DNA of 64,000 nucleotides. Source: Schizophyllum amplum (lineage: Eukaryota; Basidiomycota; Agaricomycetes; Agaricales; Schizophyllaceae). Location of the stretch: the NCBI GenBank assembly GCA_007026445.1, contig VDMD01000001.1:3844001-3908000 (forward strand), in the 5' to 3' direction. A model generated the notes under the pieces. That model had not been told where the DNA came from, made no database searches, and saw only the letters and a program-made list of their open reading frames with translations. Of the stretch, positions 32,785-43,392 are shown in pieces (positions within the stretch are counted from its first letter, which is position 1; each line of letters opens with the position of its first letter). Made by a program: the position numbers and the translations under genes.

Positions 32785-34589
32785 TCAGTCGTCGGCGCGA
32801 ATCTCAAATTGGACAGAGGCCCAGGAATTGTCGGGTCTCTTTACAAGCATCTGTAGAATGATGAGCTGGAGCTCTGGCCACTTCAGACAAGCATCTACCT
32901 CTTCCTCGCACTGCGCCTTGGCTTCATACACATGTCGTTTTTTGTCCGCATGTCGTTTCAGCGGGTCGAGCCTGGCGTATTCATTCCCGCAGGAGCAGCG
33001 ATACAATGAGGCTTTCTTTGGTTCGTTCCCCTCATACCCATCCCGAGGACACCGAATGTGCGTGAGAACATGTCGAGAAAGGTCACCCATGCCGCCTGTT
33101 CGCAGTGAGCAGATGCTGCACACAAACGAATTAGCTTGTACATTGTCGAACCCAAAGTTGACGTGCCCAGGCGTGTCAGGGAAAGTAAGACGGCGACGGA
33201 TGGGGGCCGGGAAGCTGAGGCGACCGAGGATATAGTCAGCAGCGTCGGTTGACGTGGGAGCAGCAACAGTAGCAGCGGGAGCGGTCGTAGCTGTACTACC
33301 GGTGGCGCGCGAGCGACGAGAACGTCGAGTGCTAGTCGAAGTAAAAGGACGAGCGCGGCTGGTACCAGTAGTTGAGGTGGAAGCGCGTAACCGTTTGCTC
33401 GCACGAGTGACAGGAGGCTCAGTAGACATGACCGCGGTAGACGTCGAAGGGGCGGCGGGAGTCTTCCAGCCGAAGGGCATGCGAGGACCGGGCGCAGGAA
33501 CATAGATATATTCCTCATCGTTTTCGCCCTCTGCATCCGCATCCGACCATTCGGCAGGGTTGAGGTAGGGCACATTGCTCTGGCGAAGACGCTTGGGTGA
33601 GCGCTCCTGCTCGTCCTGGTAGTCGTCGTCATCATCCTCGTCGACCGGCACGGCGCGCTTCTTGCCCTTGCGATCAACTGGATCCGGCTGTGGCAGAGAG
33701 GAGTGCTGGCTCTCGAGCTCTGCCCTGCGAGCCTTTTTTGCGCGGCGCGTGCGTATAGGTCGGGGGTTGCGCTCCTTCGTCGTGGTCCATATGTATGTGC
33801 CCTCCTCAGCTAGTTCCCTGTCGCCAAGAAACTCGATGGAGGACTCAAGCCCTTCGACGAGCTCGCTACAGACCTGCGCGACGACGGAGGAAGAATCCCG
33901 CATACGCTTGCGAGCGGGCTCGTGCTCATCCTCTTCAGGGGATTCAGGCAAGGCGCGTTTCTTGCTCGTAGAACGGGATGCGGAGCCTGATGCCAGCGAG
34001 GAAAAGCCGGTAGAAGGAGCAGGCACATCACGATCCGATGAAGCGGCGGGCGAGGAGGATGCGTTCTCAGAGACAGGGGTGGTGGTGTCGACAGCGAGAG
34101 AGGCAGCACCGGAGGGGTCAATGATACGATAACTGAAGGGGTGAAGTATCTCGCGCATGTCGTTTACGCCCCAAGCCACAGGGTCTGCGATGGCCATGTA
34201 GTCTGACGGCGATTTGGGCGGAAGTTCCTAGTGCGAGCGAGATAAGTACAGGTCTGCCACAGCGAGCAGACTACGCATACCTCGAACAACGTCGCGGTCG
34301 ACTCGAAAATCTGCTTCCGCTTCGAATGAGCCTTTGCGCGCTCAGTGAGGATCTGCAGTCGAAGTGCGGTGGCATCGCCAGTCGCGGTTCGGTGGATATC
34401 GTCGAGGACGTCGAGCAATCGGATGCAACCGAAGGAAATAGGGCGTGCCATAACGAAGTCGATACCTGGATTCTGCGATATGTAGACCTCGCCCTTGTCC
34501 ACGTCGACATGTTCGACGAAGACGACGAGCGGCTGCCCATAATCGTCGAGCTCGGGAATGGATTCGTCGGCTCGAAAGATTAGCGCCAT
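32785..34589 (-). CDS. Two-finger C2H2-type zinc-finger protein, paralog 2 (ZF2)
   Basis: Exons 34281-34589, 32899-34227 and 32785-32850 encode 567 residues. Exon 1 is exactly as long as in ZF1 (103 codons), and both introns are phase 0 at equivalent positions. Shared landmarks: VEHVDVDKGEV, ATALRLQILTERAK, VAWGVNDMREIL, two basic blocks (SKKRALPE...RKRMRD and GKKRAVPV...SPKRLR), fingers CSICSLRTGGMGDLSRHVLTH and CSCGNEYARLDPLKRHADKKRH, and the end SVQFEIRADD. In the second finger the metal pair is C-x-C rather than C-x2-C. Clearly an old duplicate of ZF1. Probably nuclear; function unknown. Confidence 0.83.
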
Positions 34590-35638
34590 GATGAGCTCAG
34601 CTTGTTTGAAGGAGGTTTTAGTGAAGAGCACTTGATGGTGGGCGCAGAAGTCACTGAGAGGTACGAAGAACCTGGCAAAATGGCACTCCGCTCTTATACG
34701 CCAGAGGAAGGCCAAATCCGCCCATAAACTCTTGGTCCCCATCAATCTGCTATAAAAAGCTGTATACAAAGTCTGCATCGGCCGTGAGTGTAGGCGCCTC
34801 TTGGCCCCAGGAAAACAAGGCGTGGGATCTTGGTCCTGGTCACAGAATCCACTTTTTGGCTGGACAGCCTTAAGCGCGCGCCTGAGGGGAATCGTTTGTG
34901 ATGAGAAGATGTTAAAGAGCTCGCCTGTCACATCAACTCCTTGTACTCATTGTGCTGAACAAGTAAGTACTCAAGGCGCCGGGCGGTGGTGATGTGCACC
35001 GCCAATGGCAGAATAACGTGGCAAGCTCAGCCTGATGGAGTCCGCCTGGCTTCCAGTCCTTTTGGACCGGAGAAACTGATATGTGAAGACAGATATCGGC
35101 ATCTTAAGACGTAGATGCTCGTTTGTAAGGGAAGACGAAGGCCGGACTCTTGCGACACAGCGGGCGCGATGAGGAGGAAAGTAAGGAATACGTCATGAGT
35201 CATCATCATTTAGATTTCAAATTCAATGCGGTCACGGACAAGCCACGTGATTGATAGTTGAGCTTCAGCCAAGAGCGCTGCCGCATCTGCATCGAGAACT
35301 ACGAGCCATCAAACAGCGACGGTACTTGCAATTTCAAGATCATCCAGCTTTTATAAATACAATGCTACGATGTCCCATATATATGTAAAAGGGATAAGTA
35401 TGCATGATGAGAACAGTAGCTACGTGTTGGGGTGTGCATGCGGCGAGAATGACAGCATAGGTAAACAAGGAGCAGGCCCCGTACCATGCTAAATAGCAGA
35501 AGTAGCGAGTGTGAGGGTCGGGCATGACGCTCATGCGCGAGAACGCGGATGGGTATCTAAAGTACAAGACAGGACATGGGGCCCATGATGCGCATATATA
35601 CGATGACACGCTTGCGGGAACAGCTACGCCTGATCATG
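34590..35638. other. Intergenic region upstream of ZF2
   Basis: Contains the ZF2 core promoter (minus strand CTCTGGCGTATAAGAGCGG, near 34701-34723). No gene is supported in the remainder. Confidence 0.5.
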
Positions 35639-36590
35639 TTACGCCTCAGGAGAGCAGCGCGCCTTTCGCATGCCAAACTTGAAGCGCGGGGGCAGAGTGT
35701 CGGGATCCTCGTCGAAGTCGGCATCGTTGGAGTCGGCGTCGGCGTCATGCTCGTCAAGCCTATCCTGCGAGATCTCTGGCGCCACCACCGTTGTGCTCAA
35801 TAGCCTCGCACCACCAAGCTCCATCTCGGCCCCTGGTCCCAAGCGCAAGGCTTGCCTGTCACTCGCCTTTGGCTGATCACCTTCGGCGTACAGGTCAGGC
35901 TTGCGGATGCCGAACCAGATATCGCCTTCTTGCCCGTAGGGCGCACGCGAGTCGGCATAGCGCCGGCAGTCTTTGGCCGTGCCTCGTTTCTTCTTGGCGC
36001 CGCTTTCATCTGCCAACCGCTCTCCGGCCTGCGAGCAAGATTCCAGGTAGGGGAAGGGGCGATCGTATCCCTCCAGATCGCATTTAACGATCCACTCTTC
36101 AATGTTTGGCAGATCATGCTGGTCCTTCCAGTGACGAAGAGCGCTATGCCAGGAGTACGGCCCATGCTTAGCGCCTTTCGAGAATTGGATGACATCGTTG
36201 CAGAGTGCGCAACGGACGGCGTGGACGGAAAACGCGGCGGCGCCTGGCCATGCACGGAGACAGCGCCTGTGATAGGTGGACGAGTCCTTCTTCTCAGTAC
36301 CACGGGCGGGGGCCGCGCGTTTCCGCTTCGTGACTGTTGTGGCGGTGGGCAGTTCAGCTGAGTTGGCGACGGCGGGCATAGTATGTGAGTCGACGGCGCG
36401 GTCGAAGGCGATCGTGGCAAGTACACTTTTGGGGTTGGACCCTCGAGCGCGTTTGGGGGCTGGTTTGCATGCCGGGGTGGGGGTTGGCGCGGCGCGCTTG
36501 CGCGTTCGCAGAGAGTATCTCGGAGGATCACTGGAGTGAAGTTCAGCCCGGGACATACAATGAGATCCAGGAGACTCACGAGTCCGTCAT
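35639..36590 (-). CDS. Small single zinc-finger protein, family member D
   Basis: Exons 36580-36590 (11 nt: ATGACGGACTC) and 35639-36530 encode 300 residues; the 49-nt intron is phase 2, as in A, B and C. The N-terminus is MTDSDPPRYSLRTRKRAAPT followed by further basic stretches. The finger region reads VRCALCNDVIQFSKGAKHG, then WHSALRHWKDQHD (C-x2-C ... H-x4-H). The C-terminal third is longer than in the others: CSQAGERLADESGAKKKRGT, IWFGIRKPDLYAEG, then an acidic tail. LRLGPGAEMELGG parallels the YLGAGA segment of A. Most divergent of the four; family membership rests on the finger, VRC motif and 5' gene architecture. Confidence 0.7.
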
Positions 36591-36727
36591 TTGAGGATAA
36601 CTGAAAGAAGATGGTTGGTGAAGTTGTGGGATGAGTGGGGGCGAACGTGTGATAGGATGCCAGGCAAAGCGCGGCACAGAATGGTAGGACAACGTTGAAG
36701 AAGAGCCAGACCCTGTTGCCCATTATC

Positions 36728-36735
36728 CCTTTATA
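36728..36735 (-). promoter_or_regulatory. TATA box of gene D
   Basis: GGGGTATAAAGGG on the minus strand, about 138 nt upstream of the ATG. Confidence 0.65.
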
Positions 36736-36806
36736 CCCCGGCAGATCGGCATCCTCCAGTAGGCACACAATGGGACACACCATGCCGGATAGTGCCGAAG
36801 AACGAC

Positions 36807-36816
36807 CCATTGTTCG
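36807..36816 (-). promoter_or_regulatory. CGAACAATGG element of gene D
   Basis: Minus strand CGAACAATGG, about 75 nt upstream of the TATA box. Same decamer as for genes E, G and the 11229 gene. Confidence 0.5.
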
Positions 36817-37561
36817 CTCTGAGCAGTGAGGAATGAATCCCCCGGTCCGTATTTCAGGCTCCGCGGCTCGGCTATCATGCCCATAATGGAAAGAATGCCG
36901 CAAGGCAACACCCCCGTTTCGGCTCCTCCGAGCAGCCGAGGCAGCTGCATGCCACTACTGTGTGGTGACCATGTATGGTGCAGAAGATATAATCAAACAG
37001 CAACTCAAGGTCGAGCGACGAGCAGCATGATGATTCATGCTAAAGGCAGCGGCAAGTGGTGGTGGAACGTGGCCAACTGCAGACGGGGCTATCTCAGATC
37101 ATGATCGGATTTGGCTCACCGGTGTGATTCCCGACTCGGACCAGTTCACGACGTGAACTTCGGCTGGTATGTACGGACTCGATGCTTGTAGCTGCTCTCT
37201 GCTCACAAGCGATATGTATGTCATAGCTGTTGTAGATGCGCTAGCACGATAGTGTATAAATAAGATTATGTCGGATGCATAGACGATGTGGCAGGGACTG
37301 CAGTAAGGCTGGTGTGCAAAACGAAACAGGGGGGCCAATGAACGCTCGCCTTGAGCGAGTGACAAGAAGATGCAAGATACAATGATGTAGGAAGGATCAA
37401 AAATGAAGACTAGATCGTATATGAATGAAAGATGTCGGGAGACTGCGAAGAAGGCTCATAGTCAGAGATTATGCGCGTTAGGAGAATCTAGTAGCATACA
37501 GAGCAGGTCATGCAAGCAAAGAAGAAAGGACATTGTCTTCAGTGGAAGTCCGAGCACCCAC
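36817..37561. other. Intergenic region
   Basis: Upstream of gene D and downstream of gene F. No gene is supported. Confidence 0.5.
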
Positions 37562-38504
37562 TCAAACGTATCCCGACGCCTTAGGAACCCCAGGGTAGGA
37601 GTGGTAGAGGTGCTTCTCCGGGATGGTCGGCAGGACGACCTGAACGAACGGCACTCCCGCGTTCTCGGTAACGGCGACAGGGAAGTCGTACGGGTCAGCC
37701 ACGAAGTCATGCCCATTCTCAGACTGGATATGGACAGATTCGAAGCGCTGGCGGGCGGCCTCGAGGAGAACGTCGACATCGCTGACCGCGTCCGTCCCGG
37801 CGTCGGATGCCTTGTCACCGTACAGGACTCCACCGAGGGGCGCCATGCCCTCCGCAACTTCGCGCAGCCATTCGCGGACCCGCATCTGCGCACGCATGTC
37901 GACGTCCACCTGCGTCCGAAGAGGCTCGTGCGCCACAGACCTTTTCGGGATCTTGGGACCGGGGGGGAGCTTGGCGACGGGCGGGTAGAACACCCTTGCT
38001 TGCTCCGAGTTCCAGGCGAGCTGACGGCCGTGGGGAAACTCGATCACCGACGCACGGCTTGAGGCGGGGGCTTGTACGGGGCTCGAGACAGGGGACGGCA
38101 CCGGACTGAGGCTCCTGCGGTGAGTGCGAGCAGGGCGGACGGGCGACGAGTCGGGAGTGAAGGCGAGCTGCATAGGCGATGTTAGTGGCGGCGAAAAAGG
38201 ATACCACGGTTCTCGCACCTCGGCATCCCAGAGATCGAAATTCATCTTGTCTAGTCCAAAGGCAGAGGGGTATTTGCCGCGCACGGGGGGAGTCGAGGGT
38301 GCCATAGAGATGTTTTCGTAGTCAACAGGCGAGGTAGCGTGAGGCGGAGCGGGGGCGCCCTTGACCGGAGTGATCGGCGCCGTGGCCGGCACGGTCGGTG
38401 TCATGACCTGAATGGCTGGCACCGAGGCCTGGGTGGGATGCTCAAATCTGAAAGAGAGATCAGCGGCAATGAATATATAAAGGACAGAGTACTCACGACG
38501 CCAT
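37562..38504 (-). CDS. Pro/Ser-rich protein of unknown function (gene F)
   Basis: Exons 38497-38504 (8 nt: ATGGCGTC) and 37562-38447 encode 297 residues; the 49-nt intron is phase 2. The N-terminus MASFEHPTQASVPAIQ leads to ITPVKGAPAPPHATSPV, matching gene G. The middle is KYPSAFGLDKMNFDLWDAEV and SPV-rich repeats (SSPVRPARTHRRSLSPVPSP). The C-terminal half looks folded: LRTQVDVDMRAQMRVREWLR, VSDVDVLLEAARQRFESVHI, FVQVVLPTIPEKHLYHSYPG. No domain is recognised. The TATA box (minus strand TATATTAAGG, 38633-38642) is about 130 nt upstream. Confidence 0.68.
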
Positions 38505-38703
38505 GAGCGAAAGCAATAAAGGATAAGGTAGGGAAGATTGTGGCAGAACGGGGGCGAGATTGTTAAAGCTCGTGGCAAGGTGCACTCGGGTGAAGGTCGA
38601 AGAGAAGTCTGACGGGCCCTCGAAGGGTCCTACCTTAATATACCCCCGGGACCCCCGGTCCAAGCCAAAGGGACGACGCAGTTCGCGCCGCCGCACGCGT
38701 GCC

Positions 38704-38741
38704 CCAATTCCATATAGTCACCCCTTTGCGGAGGACAATGG
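38704..38741 (-). promoter_or_regulatory. CCCAAT...GTCAC block and ACAATGG element of gene F
   Basis: Plus strand CCCAATTCCATATAGTCAC, then GGACAATGG, about 65-105 nt upstream of the TATA box. Paired with the equivalent block of gene G (30605-30630). Confidence 0.5.
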
Positions 38742-38999
38742 CAGTCTCATCGATCAGTCATGCAAGCCGGACTTCATTATACATGCGTGGTTTCCGGTGT
38801 TCTCGGCACACACGCGTGGATCCCGGTGGAACAGGGGATTCGAATGTTTCCCAGCCTAAACTCTAAGTCAATGCTGCTCGGCAGGGCGCGCGTTGCTCAA
38901 CCTTCCCATCTGTGCGCCCGTGTCGTCCTCATAATTGTACATCTGCATACGGCTGATAAGGGAGCAGGCTCGCATAAATGCTGATGTACTTACAGAGAA

Positions 39000-40105
39000 G
39001 AGGGCGGCCATGCCTCAAAGAGCGGCCAGAAGATCTCGATCGCGTTTGCCGGGCGGTGCTCGAAAAATCCTCGCAGCAACAGAAGCTCCGCGCGGAACCC
39101 CGACGAAGCGTGCCGTCGGTGTGATAATAGGAAACCAGTGTTCATTCGCTGCTCGGGAAATGAGTTTCACTGGTGGCGGGCAGCACGGGAAACGGGCGAA
39201 CGTCCGGCCCAATGATAAGCGACCTCGACGGCGCGGGGACATTGCCACAAGAACACCCCATCACAATAACGGCAGATTACCGAAAGTCGAGCCCCGCTCG
39301 AGCCCTTGTATAAACGTCAGTACAATCTGAGATGTGCCGCTTGTCTGAACTTACCGGCGAGTGTTTTACGGGCTGAGACCACGTTGCCACGGACTTGCAA
39401 AATGCCTAGTCCTCGAACAACTGGCAGCTCGTTAGCGAGAAGCACATGACTCAGATAGAAGTGAGGTCCACGGCCCGCGTGCGGGAAGAATCAGCTACCC
39501 TCGCCGTCAGAGCTCAACAGCCGAAGCCTACGGATGTTCTTTAATCGGTGTAAGTCTTGCGCTCTACAAGTCAAAGGATGTGCTTACTGCCGATGTCGCT
39601 CACTTCTGCCTTTTCCGCTAACTTCTATCTTGAACGGTTGCTGGAACGCTCACACGACTCGAAGGCTCAATCTTCACACCCGAGGTGCCGTCTGACCTGG
39701 ACATCCGTGAGACACAAGATTGTGGTGAGTCCGCGAGATATTGACTTACATACTCTCTGCAGTGCCGCTCGCACATTTGCTTCGGACTTGCCTCTTCCAA
39801 CGAACAGACTGGTCTCTGCGAGTACATCCTCGATCCAAGGGGCGCGACCGAGACAGTTAGCAGCGTCTGCCCCCTCGGTGCGCGAGGGAAACTAGCATGA
39901 ACATATGGTGAGCTTCCTCGAATAGTTCACCGGTGGACCCGTCTGTACTCACAACTACGATCCTTTCGCGATCCGGCTACAGTCGACAGTGCTTGCTGCC
40001 ATTCCGTGCACTTCATTCTGCCAGTGCCCTTGACGACGAGAAACGTCCTTCGAGCCGTGGCGCTGGGGTCGCCCGCGTTCCTATTGCTTGAGCGGAATGG
40101 CAAGG
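39000..40105 (+). pseudogene. Possible decayed gene fragments
   Basis: Several short stretches have coding-like codons and splice-site-like borders but do not join in one frame. 39661-39724 reads EGSIFTPEVPSDLDIRETQD before GTGAGT. 39763-39890 reads CRSHICFGLASSNEQTGLCE and continues YILDPRGATE after CTCTGCAG. About 40003-40104 reads VHFILPVPLTTRNVLRAVAL and GSPAFLLLERNGK before GTGAGC. The first two differ by one frame across the apparent intron. No start codon or family could be assigned. Either a decayed gene or one whose splicing I have misread. Confidence 0.25.
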
Positions 40106-42053
40106 TGAGCGCAGATGCGACAGATGCGCAGTCAGATACGTTGTTTTCTACGACGCGCCATGTTCAGCTTGCTTATGCATGCGGCGAACAATCGCTGTTC
40201 TAGATAGGTGGGTGAGTCTTCACGAATCACGATGTTGCTGAAGGATTGGACCCACCTAGACTTCAACGGATCCGTGCCCTTTTTGGTGCAGAGATAATGG
40301 AGAGTTGCTCTCACCGAAGTTGTGCATAGCGCGAGAAGATCAGCATCTGTTCAGTCAAGTATCGTCAGGATTGCGCTCTCGACCTTTGCGCGTCGACGCT
40401 TCCAGCCCCCTGCAGATGCCCTTGCGGCTTCTTGTGGTTCGACCTTGGCAGTAGTCGCATCCCGAAGGTCATTACAGGATCGCAAGATCGTCTTCATTCC
40501 AGATCTACAAGACAGGGCGTCATATGATGACTGGATTATGGGAACTTGGAGAGAACCAGCCAAGTGGCGGAGAATGATAACTGATTCTGAACGCGATCGA
40601 GCGGACCGATCCTCCGCGCGGTCGATCGCCTCCTACTTCCTGCCACCATCTTCCATCTTCCATCTCCTCAACATCTGCTGCACATACCTGCGCTCTTGTC
40701 CTCTACGTCATACTTCTCCGCATCTACTTCTTCCCATACTTCCACTGGAGGAAACCGCTTGTCTTCCGACTCTCATTCTTCTCCTGTCGCGACTCTCGCG
40801 TGACGCATCAACACCGCAGTCAGGCTACGCGTCGCGGTCAGCTCTGCCGCGCCCAATCATATGAACAGACCTGTAAGCACCAGCCGACGGGCTGAAATCC
40901 GCGTGAGACAGATGGAAGAAAGGTGTGTTGTTGTTCAGAGCTCCGTTCGAGTCCCACTGAATCTTCCGCCAGGTATCCCAGTCTGCGGAGCGCTTGGTCG
41001 CGAGCTCTCTGACGCCCTGTCGTACATACGACTCACATCCTCAACCTCTCTTCGCCAGCTAGGACACGGGTCTCTCGTTACGCGAACCTCAGCGCCTGCC
41101 CTTCGCATCCTCGTCATGATCAAAATCTATTGCGTCTGCTGCATCTCCAGACACGTGCTTCACGAGGATCAACGCGAAGATCCGATATTTCCGTAAGTTT
41201 TTCTGTCTGTGCTTTGAGCTCAGGCTTTGTATGATCATTCTTCGAATACCCGGAAGATCAACTTAAATTTACCAAACAAGGTGTTTATATTTCGCGCGGA
41301 ACACGTCGTGTGGAGATACTACTCTCCCGTATCTCCCGTATCTCTCGTGTTCTCGCCGTGGTTTCACCACGATATGTGGAAGGCATCATCGATCTCCCTC
41401 GCTTCACCGGCGGACCGCGAGAGAATCTCTACCACAACATAGGCTCTGAGCCACGTATTCTATGTTCTGTCACCTGACGATTACGCTACGCCCTCGGCTG
41501 GACTTCCTGGCCGACGTCGACTGCGCTATAGTGTCCCGCCACCGATCTATGCTATTGCGCCCAGCTAGCCTTTTTTCCGGCTCTATGCTCAGATCTCAAG
41601 AGTCTCATCGTCGATAAGCTGTCTTTGCACGGGTCCCTGCGCGGTGGCTGACTACGTGTACCCAGGAACGCTCGAATGGAGCGATATAGCGTGCGTGGTA
41701 GACTTATCGATCCCTCGGAGTGATGGCTTCTTCGACCTCACCTTCCAAACACGCAAGAGAGGGCGCCAAAAGCGGGGCAGGAACGTACGTGGGACTGCGC
41801 GTTGAGGAGATCATCATGCGGGTACAGGACAGAGTCGAATTGTACGTAGATAAATATGCGTATACAAAAACACCGTATGCTGAACAACTGGTATAGAACG
41901 AATGCCGTGGATGAATGCGTGGGAATTATAAGGTGATGGGAGATGTCGAGGTTCGTCAGACCGTAGGTATGTATAGAGAACAAAGACTGTGATATCAATA
42001 ACTTAAACAAAGACAGATTCGTGCAACGAACTGCAGTACCTCGTCGTGCGAGA
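40106..42053. other. Gene-poor region, about 1.9 kb
   Basis: Open frames (for example 40322-40864) exist but show no domain, start context or consistent splicing. No gene is supported. Confidence 0.45.
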
Positions 42054-42728
42054 TTACGCAGGTGCAAATATGACGCTCTGGCGCTGGATCGAAAGAAGGA
42101 CATCGGCGGCATACCGTTGGCTCTGCGCGTCAACTTGATGCTTTGCACCGCCGGGCAAATACTCGTCGTGCTGGTCAAGGAGCGGCAGCACCTTGTCGGC
42201 CGCGCTCGGCGCAGCGTACGCCAGGCCCGGGATGCTCAGGGTACCATCCGGGGCTCCCTGCATCGCGCACGTCTTGCTCTCGTGGTTTTTGGGACTCCTC
42301 AAGTGCTTCTTGAGCGGGCACAGTGAGTACGCCTTGTTGCGTCCGTCAGTGGGGAGCTTGATGACGGTGCGGCAGTAGGCGCATCGGACGCCGGCCTTGG
42401 TGAATTCATAAACGGCAGGAGAGGCCTGCAGGATGACCTTGCGCTCAGCTTCCGTCAGCATGCGCTTCGGGGCGATTGTGCTAGGCGCAGTGGGGGCAGG
42501 GGCGGTGGTACTATTGCCATTGGAAGCGGATGGGACGGGAACGAGGGGAGCTCGAGTGGCCTGAGAGCGGGATGACTTCTGCGCTGCCGCAATACGAGCC
42601 GATCGCTTGAGGGGAACGGGAGCCTGAGCGGGAGCAGCGGCGCTGATCTTCGTGCTCTTCTTGGTTCGCTGTCTGCATGGCTCGTCAGCAGACAACAAGG
42701 GCAACGAGCATGCCACGTACTTGGTCAT
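42054..42728 (-). CDS. Small single zinc-finger protein, family member C
   Basis: Exons 42721-42728 (8 nt: ATGACCAA) and 42054-42672 encode 208 residues; the 48-nt intron is phase 2. The N-terminus is basic (MTKQRTKKSTKISAAAPAQ, VPLKRSARIAAAQKSSRS). The core LTEAERKVILQASPAVYEF, then VRCAYCRTVIKLPTDGRNKA and LKKHLRSPKNH, aligns with gene A (LTAEQRHNVLCKSPVVWEF...VRC). Cys spacing is C-x2-C; the His pair is H-x6-H, wider than in A, B and D. The tail (KVLPLLDQHDEYLPGGAKHQ) differs from A and B. Probably nuclear; function unknown. Confidence 0.73.
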   Translation of the reverse strand: MTKYVACSLPLLSADEPCRQRTKKSTKISAAAPAQAPVPLKRSARIAAAQKSSRSQATRAPLVPVPSASNGNSTTAPAPTAPSTIAPKRMLTEAERKVILQASPAVYEFTKAGVRCAYCRTVIKLPTDGRNKAYSLCPLKKHLRSPKNHESKTCAMQGAPDGTLSIPGLAYAAPSAADKVLPLLDQHDEYLPGGAKHQVDAQSQRYAADVLLSIQRQSVIFAPA

Positions 42729-42860
42729 TTTTGTCCTTAGTGAGAGATGGTGTATGACTGTTGAGGAGAGCAGACACCGACGGGGATCGCAATAATGAGA
42801 ACGAACTCTCGAGCTCGAGGTGAACGTTGAGAGAAAGAAGGGCGGCCCGGGAATCATAGC

Positions 42861-42921
42861 CTCTTATACCCCCATTCCAGGACCCCTACAACGTGCTGCA
42901 ATTAGGCCCGGGGGAGGCCAG
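42861..42921 (-). promoter_or_regulatory. Promoter block and TATA box of gene C
   Basis: Minus strand: CTGGCCTCCCCCGGGCC, then GCAGCACGTTGTAGGGGTCC, then GGGGGTATAAGAGG (TATA at 42861-42868). Same order of blocks as for genes A and B, with more divergence. Confidence 0.55.
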
Positions 42922-43392
42922 AACCGTACATGTGCTCCGGCGAGCAGCAAAGGGTCGGCCCCGCTGGTTGTGTGCCTCTTTTGGATGATCTTGATGCAAA
43001 TGCGGAAATGAGATCGAGAGATTTGAAATTGGTGATAATACAATCAAGCTTCATTTCGGAACCAGAACTTCGGAACCACATATTGCTTCCGTTAGACTTT
43101 GCATGCATGCATGTTCATGACGCTGTGAGTAGGCCAAGGCTTGTTGAAAGTTCTGGAGCTCAGACCGACGTGGAGATGATTTCCGCTCATGCATGGACCC
43201 CCTCAAGTTTTGCAGATCGTACCAAAGAATACACACGGCATGTGGGGGCAAATGAGGATAACTAGCAAAGAGTCTCGTGCAATTATACAAGTTTAGCAAT
43301 CAGTAAGGTATAGCAGTCTCATAAAATAGTAGCAAAGTACAATGACAAACAGACGGCAAAAGATTGTTCTGGTATCCGTACAATACGGATCC
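42922..43392. other. Intergenic region
   Basis: Between gene E and the gene C promoter. No gene is supported. Confidence 0.45.

Noticed and set aside
40322..40864. 180-codon plus-strand frame
   Set aside because: Mixed codon use, low-complexity C-terminal half and no domain; kept only as a gene-poor region.
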